Source of the DNA: Streptomyces dysideae
GTDB lineage: Bacteria; Actinomycetota; Actinomycetes; Streptomycetales; Streptomycetaceae
Direction: 5' to 3'
Assembly (NCBI RefSeq): GCF_001514305.1
Contig: NZ_KQ949080.1
Coordinates: 141,057 to 205,056, forward strand
Length of the DNA: 64,000 nt
The notes beneath the pieces were generated by a model, which had not been told where the DNA came from, did not search any database, and was given only the letters and a program-made list of their open reading frames with translations. Every line of letters begins with the position of its first letter. Position 1 is the stretch's first letter. A program made the position numbers and the translations under genes. Of the stretch, positions 52,817 through 61,683 are shown in pieces.

Positions 52817-54076
52817 ATGATGCCCATCTGGAGCCTGGAGTCCGTCATCGAGTCCCCCGAGTACCGGGTGAGCCTCACCATGGTCTCGGACGACAGGGCA
52901 CCCGGGGCGGCACGGACCTTCACGCGGGAGACGCTGTCGGCCTGGGGACTTGAAGAGTTGATGGACCGCACGGTCCTGATCGTCAGCGAACTCACCACGA
53001 ACGCCGAGCGCCACGGCGGTACGCCAGGCGGCACCGAGCGCCCCTCGGACGCGAACGGCCAGATGGTGGCCGAGCACATCACGCTGACCCTCACCGCCCA
53101 GAGCGGAACCGTGGGCATCGAGATGGAGGACAACTCCCCCTTGCCGCCGATCCCTCGCGCCAGTGGGCCGGACTCGCTGGACGGACGCGGTCTGCTGCTC
53201 GTCACGGCCGAGGCCGACGCATGGACGGCTTGTCTCAACGAGGACGGCAGCGGCAAGCGGGTTCTCGCGGTCGTGAAACGCCGAGAGTCCGTCCCGTGCG
53301 GCCCGACCCGCACCGCACACCCCTTTCAGCCCTACTCGTTCGCCATGGAGGCGTTCGCCATGCCTGCTCAACACGTGCCCGTTGCCGCGCCCTTACCTCC
53401 GAGGAAGAAGATGGAAGACGTTGTGACGCAGCATGTGCTGCTCCTCGACCTGGACGGTGTCCTGGTCGATACGCGCCCCGTCATGCAGGAGGCGTGGCGT
53501 GCTGTCCAGCAGAGTCACGGCATCGACCTGCCGTTCGAGATGTACGAGCAGCATCTGGGCCGTCCCTTCAACGACATCATGGAGCGGCTCGAGCTGGCCG
53601 ACGCCGATCGGATCCACGAGACGTACACGGCGGCCTCGCAGGCCGCCTCCCCTCTGGCCCGACCGTTCGAAGGCGTAGAAGAGGTGCTCCATGCCTTCGC
53701 TGCCGCCGACTGGCGCCTCGGCGTCGTGACGTCCAAGCCTTTGGACAGAGCCGCTCCACTCCTCGCCCAACTCGGCTGTCCCTTCGCCACGGTCCGTGCA
53801 CCCGGCGGTCCGGGGAGGGGCAAGCCGGCCCCGGACCCGCTGCTGCTCGCCCTCGTTGACCTCGCGGCCGATCCGGCGTCCGCAACCTACGTGGGCGACA
53901 TGGAAGTCGACCGTGAGGCCGCTCGCCGAGCCGGTGTCTCCTACGTACACGCCGCCTGGGGTTATGGCGCCCCCGGCACTCCGGAGCCCCGGATCGCGCA
54001 GTCGCCGGTGGACCTCCTTCGACTGCTCGACGTGAGCAAGAAGAGCGCGCCCCTCATCGAGGGGAGCCTGCTGTGA
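52817..54076 (+). CDS. Fusion of HATPase_c (anti-sigma-kinase-like) and HAD-family hydrolase
   Basis: Residues 1-155 of 419 are a GHKL ATPase like RsbW (SELTTNAERHGG, N-box; LDGRGLLLVTAEADAW). A Pro-rich linker of about 40 residues leads to a HAD phosphatase (residues 210-400): LLLDLDGVLVDTRPVMQ, VVTSKP, GKPAPDPLLL and YVGDMEVDREAARRAG, with nucleophile DLD. No stop separates them. An internal ATG (53411) or GTG (53423) with GAGGAAG or GGAAG upstream could allow the HAD part to be made alone. The ATG at 52817 follows GAGGAGGCCGAG. Confidence 0.82.
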   Translation: MMPIWSLESVIESPEYRVSLTMVSDDRAPGAARTFTRETLSAWGLEELMDRTVLIVSELTTNAERHGGTPGGTERPSDANGQMVAEHITLTLTAQSGTVGIEMEDNSPLPPIPRASGPDSLDGRGLLLVTAEADAWTACLNEDGSGKRVLAVVKRRESVPCGPTRTAHPFQPYSFAMEAFAMPAQHVPVAAPLPPRKKMEDVVTQHVLLLDLDGVLVDTRPVMQEAWRAVQQSHGIDLPFEMYEQHLGRPFNDIMERLELADADRIHETYTAASQAASPLARPFEGVEEVLHAFAAADWRLGVVTSKPLDRAAPLLAQLGCPFATVRAPGGPGRGKPAPDPLLLALVDLAADPASATYVGDMEVDREAARRAGVSYVHAAWGYGAPGTPEPRIAQSPVDLLRLLDVSKKSAPLIEGSLL

Positions 54077-55704
54077 CCGACCCTGGCCAAGTCGCCGAGG
54101 CGCTGATGGCCGCGCTGGAAGCCGAGTACGGTGATGCGCTCGTGACAGTCGGCGGCGTGAGCTGGCTGTCGGTCCACCACGTACCGATTCGCCGCCTGGT
54201 CACCCGCCTGGTGAGGCAGCTCTTGGAACTGGACGAGGTGCCGACCACCACGGTGTTCGGCGCAGCCGAGGATCTGGTGGTGGCCGGCGGCAGTACGTCT
54301 CTCGGCTACGTCGCGTACGAAGTGTCCGAGGCAGGTCTTTCCTTTCTCCTCGGGCACGGCGAGCCCGGCCAACTCACCCCGGACGGTGGCGAGCTCGCGG
54401 TGCCGGTCCAGCCTCGCTTGGAGGTCACCACCGCACCCGTGTGCGCCGTCTCCTGGTCATCCCGCCATGCGGAGACTTTGCTTCCGGTTCTCTCCGACCT
54501 TGCCTGCCAAGGGGTGAGGAGCACCGTCGTGGACATGGCCTCCGAAGTGGATCAACGTTTCCCGGATACGTCGGAACCGGGAATCACCGTGCTCCGCCTG
54601 CCAGAAGAAGCCCTTGGCCGACACAGCGACGTACCTGCCCAGAGCGCTTTCCGGACCGAAAACGAGCGCACGGTACGAGCGGGACAGCACGAGATCGGCA
54701 TCGGCCGACTGGCGTGGCTCGCCGCCCGAGTGCTTGTGCGCAGCGCCGGCTGCACCCAACCGTCCTGGTCGGCAACGCTGTACGTCGAGCAGTGGCTCGA
54801 CGCCGTTCTCCTCGAATCCCACAGTCGGGTCCTGTTGTGCAGCAACGACTCCAGTCCGCTCGGCGTCCTCGCCGTTCGCGCCGCCGAACGTGCTGCCGCG
54901 GACACCGTCTACGTCCAGCACGGCGCGTGGATCGAGGGGCAGACCTCCTCGCACGCCCAGCGCTGCCGCCATGTCGCGGTCATGGGGGCGCGTGATGTGC
55001 GCGTGGCTCAGGCGGGGACTCGGCGCGTTGACGTTCGTACGTACGTCGTCGGCCAGCCGCGGTTCGACGGGCTCACCCAGGTTGACCGCCTCGGCCAGCG
55101 GGCCTACCTGCAGAGGATGTTGAAGGAGCAGACGGGTTCAGCGCCGACAAGGGTCGTCGTGTGGGCGTGCCAGCCGTTCAACGAGCAGCGGCTTCTTGGG
55201 CAAGCAGAGGTTCTGGCCGAGGGGCTACGGAACGCGCGGGGCGGCTGGGGCCTTGTGGTGGCGCCACACCCCGCCCAGAACGCAGAGACGCTGTCGCCTC
55301 TGCTCGACGTGATGAACGGTGTCCCGGTCGCCTTGATCGGCGCGGAGGTCGGAGCCCGCGGATGCCTGGCCGGCGGGGATGCCCTGATCAGCGCGTCATC
55401 GACGTGCGGGATCGAGGCTCTGCTCCTCGAAGTGCCCGTACTGGAACTGGCGCTTCCTGCCACGCGCACGTTGGGACTCGCCGACCACGGGGCCGCTTGG
55501 CGTTGCGAGTCCAGCCGGGATATCGCCAGGTTCCTGACGCGTATCGACGAGTCTCCGCAGACCGTACGCGTACCGACGGCGGCCAGGGAGTCGATCTGCC
55601 ACTGGGACGGCCGCAGCGCCGACGCCGTCGCGGACATCGTCACCCAGGCGCTGTCCGGCAGCACAACTCCCCACCACTCAGCGCAAGGGACCGACAGGCG
55701 ATGA
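54073..55704 (+). CDS. Glycosyltransferase-like / CDP-glycerol-transferase-like protein
   Basis: The 543-residue protein starts at GTG 54073, overlapping the preceding stop by 4 bp. DTVYVQHGAWIEGQ and ISASSTCGIEALLLEVPVLE resemble the GT-B polymerases of surface glycopolymers (CDP-glycerol glycerophosphotransferase or polysialyltransferase type). VVVWACQPFNEQRLLGQAEV begins the C-terminal Rossmann half. The donor and acceptor cannot be read from sequence. Confidence 0.68.
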   Translation: MTDPGQVAEALMAALEAEYGDALVTVGGVSWLSVHHVPIRRLVTRLVRQLLELDEVPTTTVFGAAEDLVVAGGSTSLGYVAYEVSEAGLSFLLGHGEPGQLTPDGGELAVPVQPRLEVTTAPVCAVSWSSRHAETLLPVLSDLACQGVRSTVVDMASEVDQRFPDTSEPGITVLRLPEEALGRHSDVPAQSAFRTENERTVRAGQHEIGIGRLAWLAARVLVRSAGCTQPSWSATLYVEQWLDAVLLESHSRVLLCSNDSSPLGVLAVRAAERAAADTVYVQHGAWIEGQTSSHAQRCRHVAVMGARDVRVAQAGTRRVDVRTYVVGQPRFDGLTQVDRLGQRAYLQRMLKEQTGSAPTRVVVWACQPFNEQRLLGQAEVLAEGLRNARGGWGLVVAPHPAQNAETLSPLLDVMNGVPVALIGAEVGARGCLAGGDALISASSTCGIEALLLEVPVLELALPATRTLGLADHGAAWRCESSRDIARFLTRIDESPQTVRVPTAARESICHWDGRSADAVADIVTQALSGSTTPHHSAQGTDRR

Positions 55705-56660
55705 CAAACACGTTCACCGGCGACAGCGTCGCCGAACTCTTCATCGGCGCGGTGATGTTGGCCAAGAGCGGGGACAAGGTCAGCCCGCGCGGAATGGCCA
55801 CCCGCGAGGTCTTCGACGTCAACATGACGCTGACCCAGCCCAGGGCCCGTCTGCTGTACGCGCCGCCCGCCCGGATCCTGAATCCCGCCTTCGCGGTGGC
55901 CGAGACCGTCTGGCATCTCGCCGGGACCGACGCCCCGTGGATCTACGGATACAACGAGCGGCTGCGGCAGTACGCCGACGATGGGATCCTGCAGGGTGCC
56001 TACGGGCCGCGGATGCGGAACTGGGGCGGGAAGGTGGATCAGCTCCACCGCGTGGTCGAGATTCTCAAGGACGACCCCGACTCCCGCCGCGCCCTGATCC
56101 AGCTGTACGACCCGGCCCGCGACACCGCCGGGCACAAGGACGTCCCCTGCACGCTCGGCTTCCGCTTCCACCTGCGCGCGGGCCGCCTGCACATGTCCAC
56201 CACCATGCGCGGCCAGGACGTGTGGATCGGCCTGCCGTACGACCTGTTCTTCTTCACCACGCTGCACGAGCTGGTCGCCGGCTGGCTCGACGCGGAGCTG
56301 GGCGAGTACCACCACCACGTCAGCTCACTGCACATCTACGAGCGCGACCTCGACAGGGCCGACGGACTGACCGACGTCGTCGCGAGCCCGCTCGTGCCCG
56401 AACTCACCACGCCGTGGGAGAGCTTCGATGAACTCCTCGGCCGAGTCGAGGCACGTGCTGAGACCGGGCATCCGGGCTGGGACTCCATGGCCGAGACGAT
56501 GTGCAGTTACCGGCTGTGGAAAGACGGGATGCGCGAAGAGGCGTGGCGCGTCGCCGACGCCATCGAAGGACCGCTCGGTGAGGCCCTGACCGCCTGGTAC
56601 GGCGAACTGACCTGCCGCACCGGGACCTCGGCCGCACAGGCTGCCGCGGGAACGAGGTGA
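55701..56660 (+). CDS. Thymidylate-synthase homologue, probable pyrimidine nucleotide hydroxymethylase/methylase
   Basis: The ATG overlaps the previous stop (ATGA); the product is 319 residues. Core TS motifs align: DVPCTLGFRFHL with nucleophile Cys150, STTMRGQDVWIGLPYDLFFF with phosphate-binding Arg170 and Asp173, and HHHVSSLHIYERDLDR with the folate/substrate His-x-Tyr. At the position of the conserved Asn that recognises uracil (LPFN in TS) this protein has Asp181 (LPYD). The same change marks dCMP and CMP hydroxymethylases (T4 gp42, MilA). A cytosine nucleotide is therefore the likely substrate. The adjacent carbamoyltransferase could cap a resulting hydroxymethyl group. Confidence 0.82.
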   Translation: MTNTFTGDSVAELFIGAVMLAKSGDKVSPRGMATREVFDVNMTLTQPRARLLYAPPARILNPAFAVAETVWHLAGTDAPWIYGYNERLRQYADDGILQGAYGPRMRNWGGKVDQLHRVVEILKDDPDSRRALIQLYDPARDTAGHKDVPCTLGFRFHLRAGRLHMSTTMRGQDVWIGLPYDLFFFTTLHELVAGWLDAELGEYHHHVSSLHIYERDLDRADGLTDVVASPLVPELTTPWESFDELLGRVEARAETGHPGWDSMAETMCSYRLWKDGMREEAWRVADAIEGPLGEALTAWYGELTCRTGTSAAQAAAGTR

Positions 56661-58387
56661 CGACCGCGATGGACCACGTGCCCGCCGTCGTTCTCGGACT
56701 CTGCTCCTACACGCACGACTCCGCCGCCGCGCTCCTGGTGGACGGTGAACTGGTCGGCTTCGTCGAGGAGGAACGCCTCTCCCAGAAGAAGCACACCCAC
56801 GAGTACCCCCACCACGCCGTCGAGTGGCTGCTGGGTGAGGCCGGCCTCACGCCCGCCGACGTCGACGCCGTCGCGTACAACTTCCAGCCCGTCCGATACC
56901 TCGCCGAGGCCCCCACGGCCCTGCGCCTCGCGCTCTCGGGCACAACCCGTGACCGGGCTCTGCCACGGGCCGCCGGATTCGCCAAGGTCGCGCTGCGCAC
57001 CCGGCGCCGGGTCCAGTCCCTCGGCCGACGGTTCCCCGGCGCGCAAGTCTCGCCCGTACTGCATCACCGCGCTCATCAGCTGACCGCCTTCGCCGCCTCG
57101 GGGTGGGACGAGTCCGCCGTGCTGGTCGTCGACAGCCTCGGCGAGCGGCAGACCACGACGATCGCCCATGGCCACCATGCCGGCCGTCCCGCCACCCGTA
57201 CGCTGGAGGCGATCCACGACCCGGCCTCGCTGGGCTACGTATACGGGGCGGTCACCGAGCACCTGGGCTGGCGCCGGGGCGACGAAGAAGGCACCGTGAT
57301 GGCGCTCGCCGCCCTCGGCGACCCCACCCGGTTCCGGCACCTCTTCGCCCGCGCGGTCCGCACCACCGCCACGGGCTTCGCCCTGGACCCGGCTTACTTC
57401 CCGCCTCGCGTTCTCACCTCCGGCTACCCGCGGACCTCCCGCCGCTTCGTCGTGGAGACCTGCCCGCCCCGGCGCCCGGACGAGCCGATCCAGGAGGTCC
57501 ACCAGGACCTGGCCGCAGCGCTACAGGAGCGCACCGAACAGGTGATGCTCCACATGGCGCGGCGCGCCCGCCTGCTCACCGGCTCGCGGCGCTTGTGCCT
57601 GGGCGGCGGCGTGGCCACGAACTGCGTCAGCGTCGGGCGGATCATCGAGGCGGGCATCTTCGACGAGGTCTTTGTGCCGCCCGCTCCGGGCGACGCGGGC
57701 ACCGCGCTCGGTGCCGCGGTCGCCGTGCACACCGACAGCGGGAACGGCCGGCCGCTGTGCGGGGTCGCCCGCGCCTGCTACCTCGGGCCGTCCTACCCAG
57801 AGCCGAACCTGGACCTCACCCCGTGGCCGGGACTCCAGCAGAAGACCCTGGACATCGAGGTCGCGGAGTTCCTCGCCGACCAACTCGCCCACGGCATGAT
57901 CGTCGGCCTGTTCCAGGGACGGGTGGAGGCCGGCCCCCGCGCACTGGGGAACCGGTCGATCCTGGCCTCCCCTCTGGAGCCCGGCGTCGTCGAGCGTCTG
58001 AACGCGAGCGTGAAGTTCCGCGAGCCGTTCCGCCCGTTCGCCCCCATGGTCCTCGCCGACCGAGCACGGGAGTTCTTCACCCTCGGCCAGGACGCCCCGT
58101 ACATGTCCATGGCCTCCGGAGTGACGAACAAGGCCCGCGAACACATCCCCGCCATCGTCCACGCCAACGGCACCTCCCGCCTCCAGACCATCAACCCGAC
58201 CCAGAACCCCTTCGTGCACGACGTGCTGCGGGCATTCGCCCGCCGTACCGGCGTCCCCGTACTGATCAACACCTCGCTCAACGTCAAGGGCAAGCCCATC
58301 TGCGGCACCCCGGACATGGCCCTCGACTGCCTCGCGAACTCCGGGCTCGACGCCCTGCTGCTGGAAGGCCGGTGGATTACCAAATGA
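56657..58387 (+). CDS. NodU/TobZ-family O-carbamoyltransferase
   Basis: The 576-residue enzyme would transfer a carbamoyl group from carbamoyl phosphate, via carbamoyl-AMP, to a hydroxyl. The Kae1-like N-half has GLCSYTHDSAAALLVDGELV and EEERLSQKKHTHEYPHHAVE (metal-binding His region), SPVLHHRAHQ and LVVDSLGERQTT; the YrdC-like C-half has QGRVEAGPRALGNRSILASP, VKFREPFRPFAPMVL and PVLINTSLNVKGKPI. It starts at GTG 56657, overlapping the hydroxymethylase stop by 4 bp. The adjacency suggests the two act in sequence. Confidence 0.92.
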   Translation: MTTAMDHVPAVVLGLCSYTHDSAAALLVDGELVGFVEEERLSQKKHTHEYPHHAVEWLLGEAGLTPADVDAVAYNFQPVRYLAEAPTALRLALSGTTRDRALPRAAGFAKVALRTRRRVQSLGRRFPGAQVSPVLHHRAHQLTAFAASGWDESAVLVVDSLGERQTTTIAHGHHAGRPATRTLEAIHDPASLGYVYGAVTEHLGWRRGDEEGTVMALAALGDPTRFRHLFARAVRTTATGFALDPAYFPPRVLTSGYPRTSRRFVVETCPPRRPDEPIQEVHQDLAAALQERTEQVMLHMARRARLLTGSRRLCLGGGVATNCVSVGRIIEAGIFDEVFVPPAPGDAGTALGAAVAVHTDSGNGRPLCGVARACYLGPSYPEPNLDLTPWPGLQQKTLDIEVAEFLADQLAHGMIVGLFQGRVEAGPRALGNRSILASPLEPGVVERLNASVKFREPFRPFAPMVLADRAREFFTLGQDAPYMSMASGVTNKAREHIPAIVHANGTSRLQTINPTQNPFVHDVLRAFARRTGVPVLINTSLNVKGKPICGTPDMALDCLANSGLDALLLEGRWITK

Positions 58388-59436
58388 AGATTGGATACAG
58401 CTTCTGGGGCTTCCTCGGCAACGGCATCACGGACACACCCGACGGAGGCCGCAGCCACCGCCGCCCTCTGGTCGACGCTCTCCTCGCGCGCGGCCACGAG
58501 ATCGTCTTCCTCCAAGCCAACCGGGACCTCCTCGAAGCAGGAGACGACCTCGGCGGTACGTACACCTTCGACGGCGGCATCCCCGACATCGACGTGCTGT
58601 TCCTCGAATGGCGCTGGCTCATCGACGGACGCAACAACACGCCCTGCGGCGCCGAGGGACACACCTGCGACCTTCACCGCCAGGCCGAACTTGTCAAGCG
58701 CTACACCCTGCTCCGCGGTACCCCCACCGTGATCTGGGACAAGGACTGCCAACTGCGCGAACACAACGTCCTTCGCCATGTCCCCGGCGTCGCGGTGTGC
58801 GAGGCAGCCCTCACCCCCACGCCCGGTGCCCACCGTCTGCTCTTCCCGGTCGACGACCGACTGCTGGACCAGGCCGACCCGAACGCACTCGCCAAGAGGC
58901 CCTGGGAGACAGCGCTCGCCTATGTCGGCAACCGGTACGACCGCGACGCACAGTTCGACCGCTATTTCTCTCCGGCCGCCGCATGCTTCGATCACCAGGT
59001 CGGCGGAAAGTGGACGGACACCAGCCGCTGGCCGCACATCACCTTCCTCGGCCGGATCCCCTTCGAAGAGGTGCACCGCCTCTACAGCGGAGCCCTGGCC
59101 ACCGTCCTGCTGCTCCCCGAGCGATACGCCGCAGTCGGTCAGATGACACAGCGGATCTTCGAAGCCGTTCTCGCCGGGTGCCTTCCACTGGCCCCCGCCG
59201 ATATTCAGCACGTTGAGCGGTTCGTTCCCGAGGAACTGGTGGTGCAGTCCGGCGGACAGGTGATCCGACGGATCACCGACCTCCAGAAGATCGCCGGCAG
59301 CAACCGGCACGCCGAACTGATCGCCGCCTGCCTCGGCCGGCTGGAACTCTTCCGGCTCAGCCGTCAGGTGGACGCGCTGGAGACCGTTCTCGCCACGGTC
59401 ACGGGAGCTGCCGAAGAGCAGCGAGGGGCCGCCTGA
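58384..59436 (+). CDS. Glycosyltransferase-like protein (CgeB/YkvP type)
   Basis: The 350-residue protein (MKIGYSFWGFLGNGITDTPD) resembles the GT-B proteins with GT-1-like C-terminus: LAYVGNRYDRDAQFDRYFSP, ITFLGRIPFEEVHRLYSGAL, GQMTQRIFEAVLAGCLPLAP. A Cys pair is at NTPCGAEGHTCDLH. The ATG overlaps the carbamoyltransferase stop by 4 bp. The sugar donor is not evident. Confidence 0.72.
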   Translation: MKIGYSFWGFLGNGITDTPDGGRSHRRPLVDALLARGHEIVFLQANRDLLEAGDDLGGTYTFDGGIPDIDVLFLEWRWLIDGRNNTPCGAEGHTCDLHRQAELVKRYTLLRGTPTVIWDKDCQLREHNVLRHVPGVAVCEAALTPTPGAHRLLFPVDDRLLDQADPNALAKRPWETALAYVGNRYDRDAQFDRYFSPAAACFDHQVGGKWTDTSRWPHITFLGRIPFEEVHRLYSGALATVLLLPERYAAVGQMTQRIFEAVLAGCLPLAPADIQHVERFVPEELVVQSGGQVIRRITDLQKIAGSNRHAELIAACLGRLELFRLSRQVDALETVLATVTGAAEEQRGAA

Positions 59437-59518
59437 TGAAGCACCTGCCGCAGGCCGCCGAGCCCGGACCATCCGTACGTGTTCCGGCGGTCGGTCCGTC
59501 CGGACACCTGAGCACCCC

Positions 59519-59524
59519 TAGGGT
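59519..59524 (+). promoter_or_regulatory. -10 element of a possible leaderless transcript
   Basis: TAGGGT lies 8 nt before the ATG at 59533, the spacing seen for leaderless mRNAs in actinobacteria. The -35 region is not recognisable. It coincides with the only gap of nearly 100 bp inside the operon. Confidence 0.4.
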
Positions 59525-59532
59525 GGAGCACC

Positions 59533-60045
59533 ATGAAGAAGGTCGCCATCGTCGGCTGCGGAGGCAGCGGCAAGTCGCATGTGGCCCGTGCGCTGGGGGA
59601 GGCCCTGGACGCCCCGGTGACGCACCTGGACGCCGCGTTCTACGACGACGAGTGGAACGAACTGCCCATGGAGAAGTTCGCCGCGGTGCAGCGCGACCTG
59701 GTCGCGCAGGAGAAGTGGGTGATCGACGGCAACTACAACTCCACGCTCCAGATCCGGCTCCAAGCCTGCGACACCGTCGTCCTGATGGACGTCTCCACCC
59801 TCGCCGCACTGTGGGGGGTCTTCTCCCGACAGCTCCGGCACGGCGCCGGGCACAAGGGCAACGGGGTGCACAACCGCATCCACTGGGGCGTGATCAAGTA
59901 CGTGGCGACGTACCGGCGCAAGATGCGTCCCCGCGTCATGGCCAAGATCGATCAGTTCGCGACCGGACACGCCGACGTGGTGCTGCTGACCAGCCGACGG
60001 CAGACGCGGCGCTGGTTGCGGAAGGCCGCCGCCCGGCAGCGCTGA
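59533..60045 (+). CDS. P-loop kinase of the FlaR / adenylate-kinase-like family
   Basis: The 170-residue protein has Walker A in MKKVAIVGCGGSGKSHVARA, a hydroxy-substrate region (LDAAFYDDEWNELPMEKFAA), and WVIDGNYNSTLQIRLQACDT with the second Asp. DNA-topology-modulation FlaR proteins and small nucleotide or sugar kinases share this pattern. In this cluster a kinase of a biosynthetic intermediate is plausible. Its own promoter may lie at 59519. Confidence 0.82.
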   Translation: MKKVAIVGCGGSGKSHVARALGEALDAPVTHLDAAFYDDEWNELPMEKFAAVQRDLVAQEKWVIDGNYNSTLQIRLQACDTVVLMDVSTLAALWGVFSRQLRHGAGHKGNGVHNRIHWGVIKYVATYRRKMRPRVMAKIDQFATGHADVVLLTSRRQTRRWLRKAAARQR

Positions 60046-60076
60046 GCCGCCCGCGCCTCCAGCGGGGGTGCGGCGC

Positions 60077-60922
60077 ATGAACCTCAACCCGTTCCTCGAT
60101 CCCGGGCGGCAGGAAGACCTGTACGGGCACGCCTCCCGGCTGGCCAGACGGTCCAACGCGTTGATACGGGCCAGGACCGTCGGCCGGCCGGTACCCGACA
60201 CCATCGTCCAGTTGGCCCGGTCCCACAGTGCGCCGGGCTCGGAGCGTCTCCGCCTTGTGGCGGACATCGGTTGCGGTCGCGGCACCAGCAGCCGGGTCCT
60301 GGCCGAGCAACTTCATCCGGAACGCCTCGTCGGCATCGACGCGGCGCCCGCGTTGGTGGCCGATGCCCGCAAGCGGGTGGGCCGCGTTCCCGGTGTCCAG
60401 ATCGGCTTCCTGAAAGGGGACTTCCACCGCATACCGATGCCGGACGGTTCCTGCGACCTGGCCGTCGCCGCCTTCTGCCTCTACCACTCGACGCGCCCCG
60501 AGCAGGCCATTGCGGAGATCGGCCGTGTCCTGGCTCCCGACGGCGTGGCCATCCTCGTCACCAAGGCGCTCGACAGCTACCACGAGATGGACGCCTTGGT
60601 GGCCGCCGCCGGACTCGACCCGCGCGCCGAGCAGCACGAGAGCCTCTACGTCTCCGCGCACGGTGGCAACCTCGCCGACCTGGCGAAGCCCTCCCTGAAC
60701 GTGATCACGACCGAGCACGAGGAGCACCGCTTCACCTTCGACGGACACGAGCACGTGGCCGAATACGTCGCCACGAACCCGAAGTACGACCTCGCCCCCG
60801 GCCTGTACGGCAAGCCGGGCGCGCTGGCCGCCGCGCTCCACGAATTCCTCCCGGACCAGCCGATCACCACCAGCTCGGTCATCACGTACGTCGTGGCCCG
60901 GCCGCGGGGAGGCCGGACGTGA
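60077..60922 (+). CDS. Class I SAM-dependent methyltransferase
   Basis: The 281-residue protein has SAM motif I LVADIGCGRGTSSRVLAE, the ribose-binding LVGIDAAPALVADARKR, GDFHRIPMPDGSCDLAVAAF (motif II/III) and IGRVLAPDGVAILVTK. The ATG at 60077 has GGGGG 7-8 nt upstream; GTG 60068 is the alternative. It has no recognisable acceptor signature. Confidence 0.85.
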   Translation: MNLNPFLDPGRQEDLYGHASRLARRSNALIRARTVGRPVPDTIVQLARSHSAPGSERLRLVADIGCGRGTSSRVLAEQLHPERLVGIDAAPALVADARKRVGRVPGVQIGFLKGDFHRIPMPDGSCDLAVAAFCLYHSTRPEQAIAEIGRVLAPDGVAILVTKALDSYHEMDALVAAAGLDPRAEQHESLYVSAHGGNLADLAKPSLNVITTEHEEHRFTFDGHEHVAEYVATNPKYDLAPGLYGKPGALAAALHEFLPDQPITTSSVITYVVARPRGGRT

Positions 60923-61683
60923 GAATCACCCACTTCACCAAGACCTACGCGACCTCCGAACAGGCTGTCGCAGCCGCCCGTCACCGCACCTGGCTGTCCG
61001 TCCACGCGCAGCCGCTCCGTCAGCCGGCCCTGACGGTCATCGGCCCGAAGAGCCTGACCTTCGAGTGGATCGAGGGCCGCCACGCAGAACCCGGCGACCT
61101 GCCGCGGCTGGCGGGGCTGCTGGGCGACGCTCACGGCACCGCCTGGGCCAGTGACCTGCGATCCGTCTCCCTGAACGAACCGCACACCTTCCGCGACGGC
61201 ACTCCGTTCGGCGGCTACCTCGCGGTACGCGAAGTGGCACTGCGTAGGCGGCTGGAGCAAGGCCACCTGCCGGACAGGATCGCTCTGCACGCGATGCTGA
61301 CGCTCCTGGAGAAGACCGTCGAGGGGCCCGCCGCCTTCTACAAGGACAGCAACCCGAGGAACTTCCTGTTCACCGAGGACGGCACGCTCTTCACCCTCGA
61401 CACCGACGACCTCACACTCGCCCCGTTCGGGTACGACCTGGCCAAGCTGATCGCGACGCTGGTCATGACGTACGGACCGCTCGGGCCACCTGCCATCGAC
61501 GAGGCCCTGAGCACGTACAACGAGGCCGCCGGCCGCCACGACTCCCGGCTCGGTACGACGGATCGCGAGCGCCTCGACGACTTCCTCGCCCTGCACTGCG
61601 TTCTGACCGCCCCGTACGCAGGGCGCAACGGTTACCGCTTCGGCTGGCCGGTTCCGCGCCCCCGACTCCAAGGTCCCGCATGA
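60919..61683 (+). CDS. APH-fold phosphotransferase I
   Basis: The 254-residue protein starts at GTG 60919, overlapping the methyltransferase stop by 4 bp. The catalytic loop reads FYKDSNPRNFLFTEDG (Asp and Asn kept; the usual His is Tyr-Lys), and the metal-binding LDTDDLTLAPFGYDLAKL follows. The aminoglycoside-phosphotransferase/choline-kinase fold is likely; the N-terminal lobe is short. A small hydroxylated metabolite would be the substrate. Confidence 0.75.
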   Translation: MRITHFTKTYATSEQAVAAARHRTWLSVHAQPLRQPALTVIGPKSLTFEWIEGRHAEPGDLPRLAGLLGDAHGTAWASDLRSVSLNEPHTFRDGTPFGGYLAVREVALRRRLEQGHLPDRIALHAMLTLLEKTVEGPAAFYKDSNPRNFLFTEDGTLFTLDTDDLTLAPFGYDLAKLIATLVMTYGPLGPPAIDEALSTYNEAAGRHDSRLGTTDRERLDDFLALHCVLTAPYAGRNGYRFGWPVPRPRLQGPA

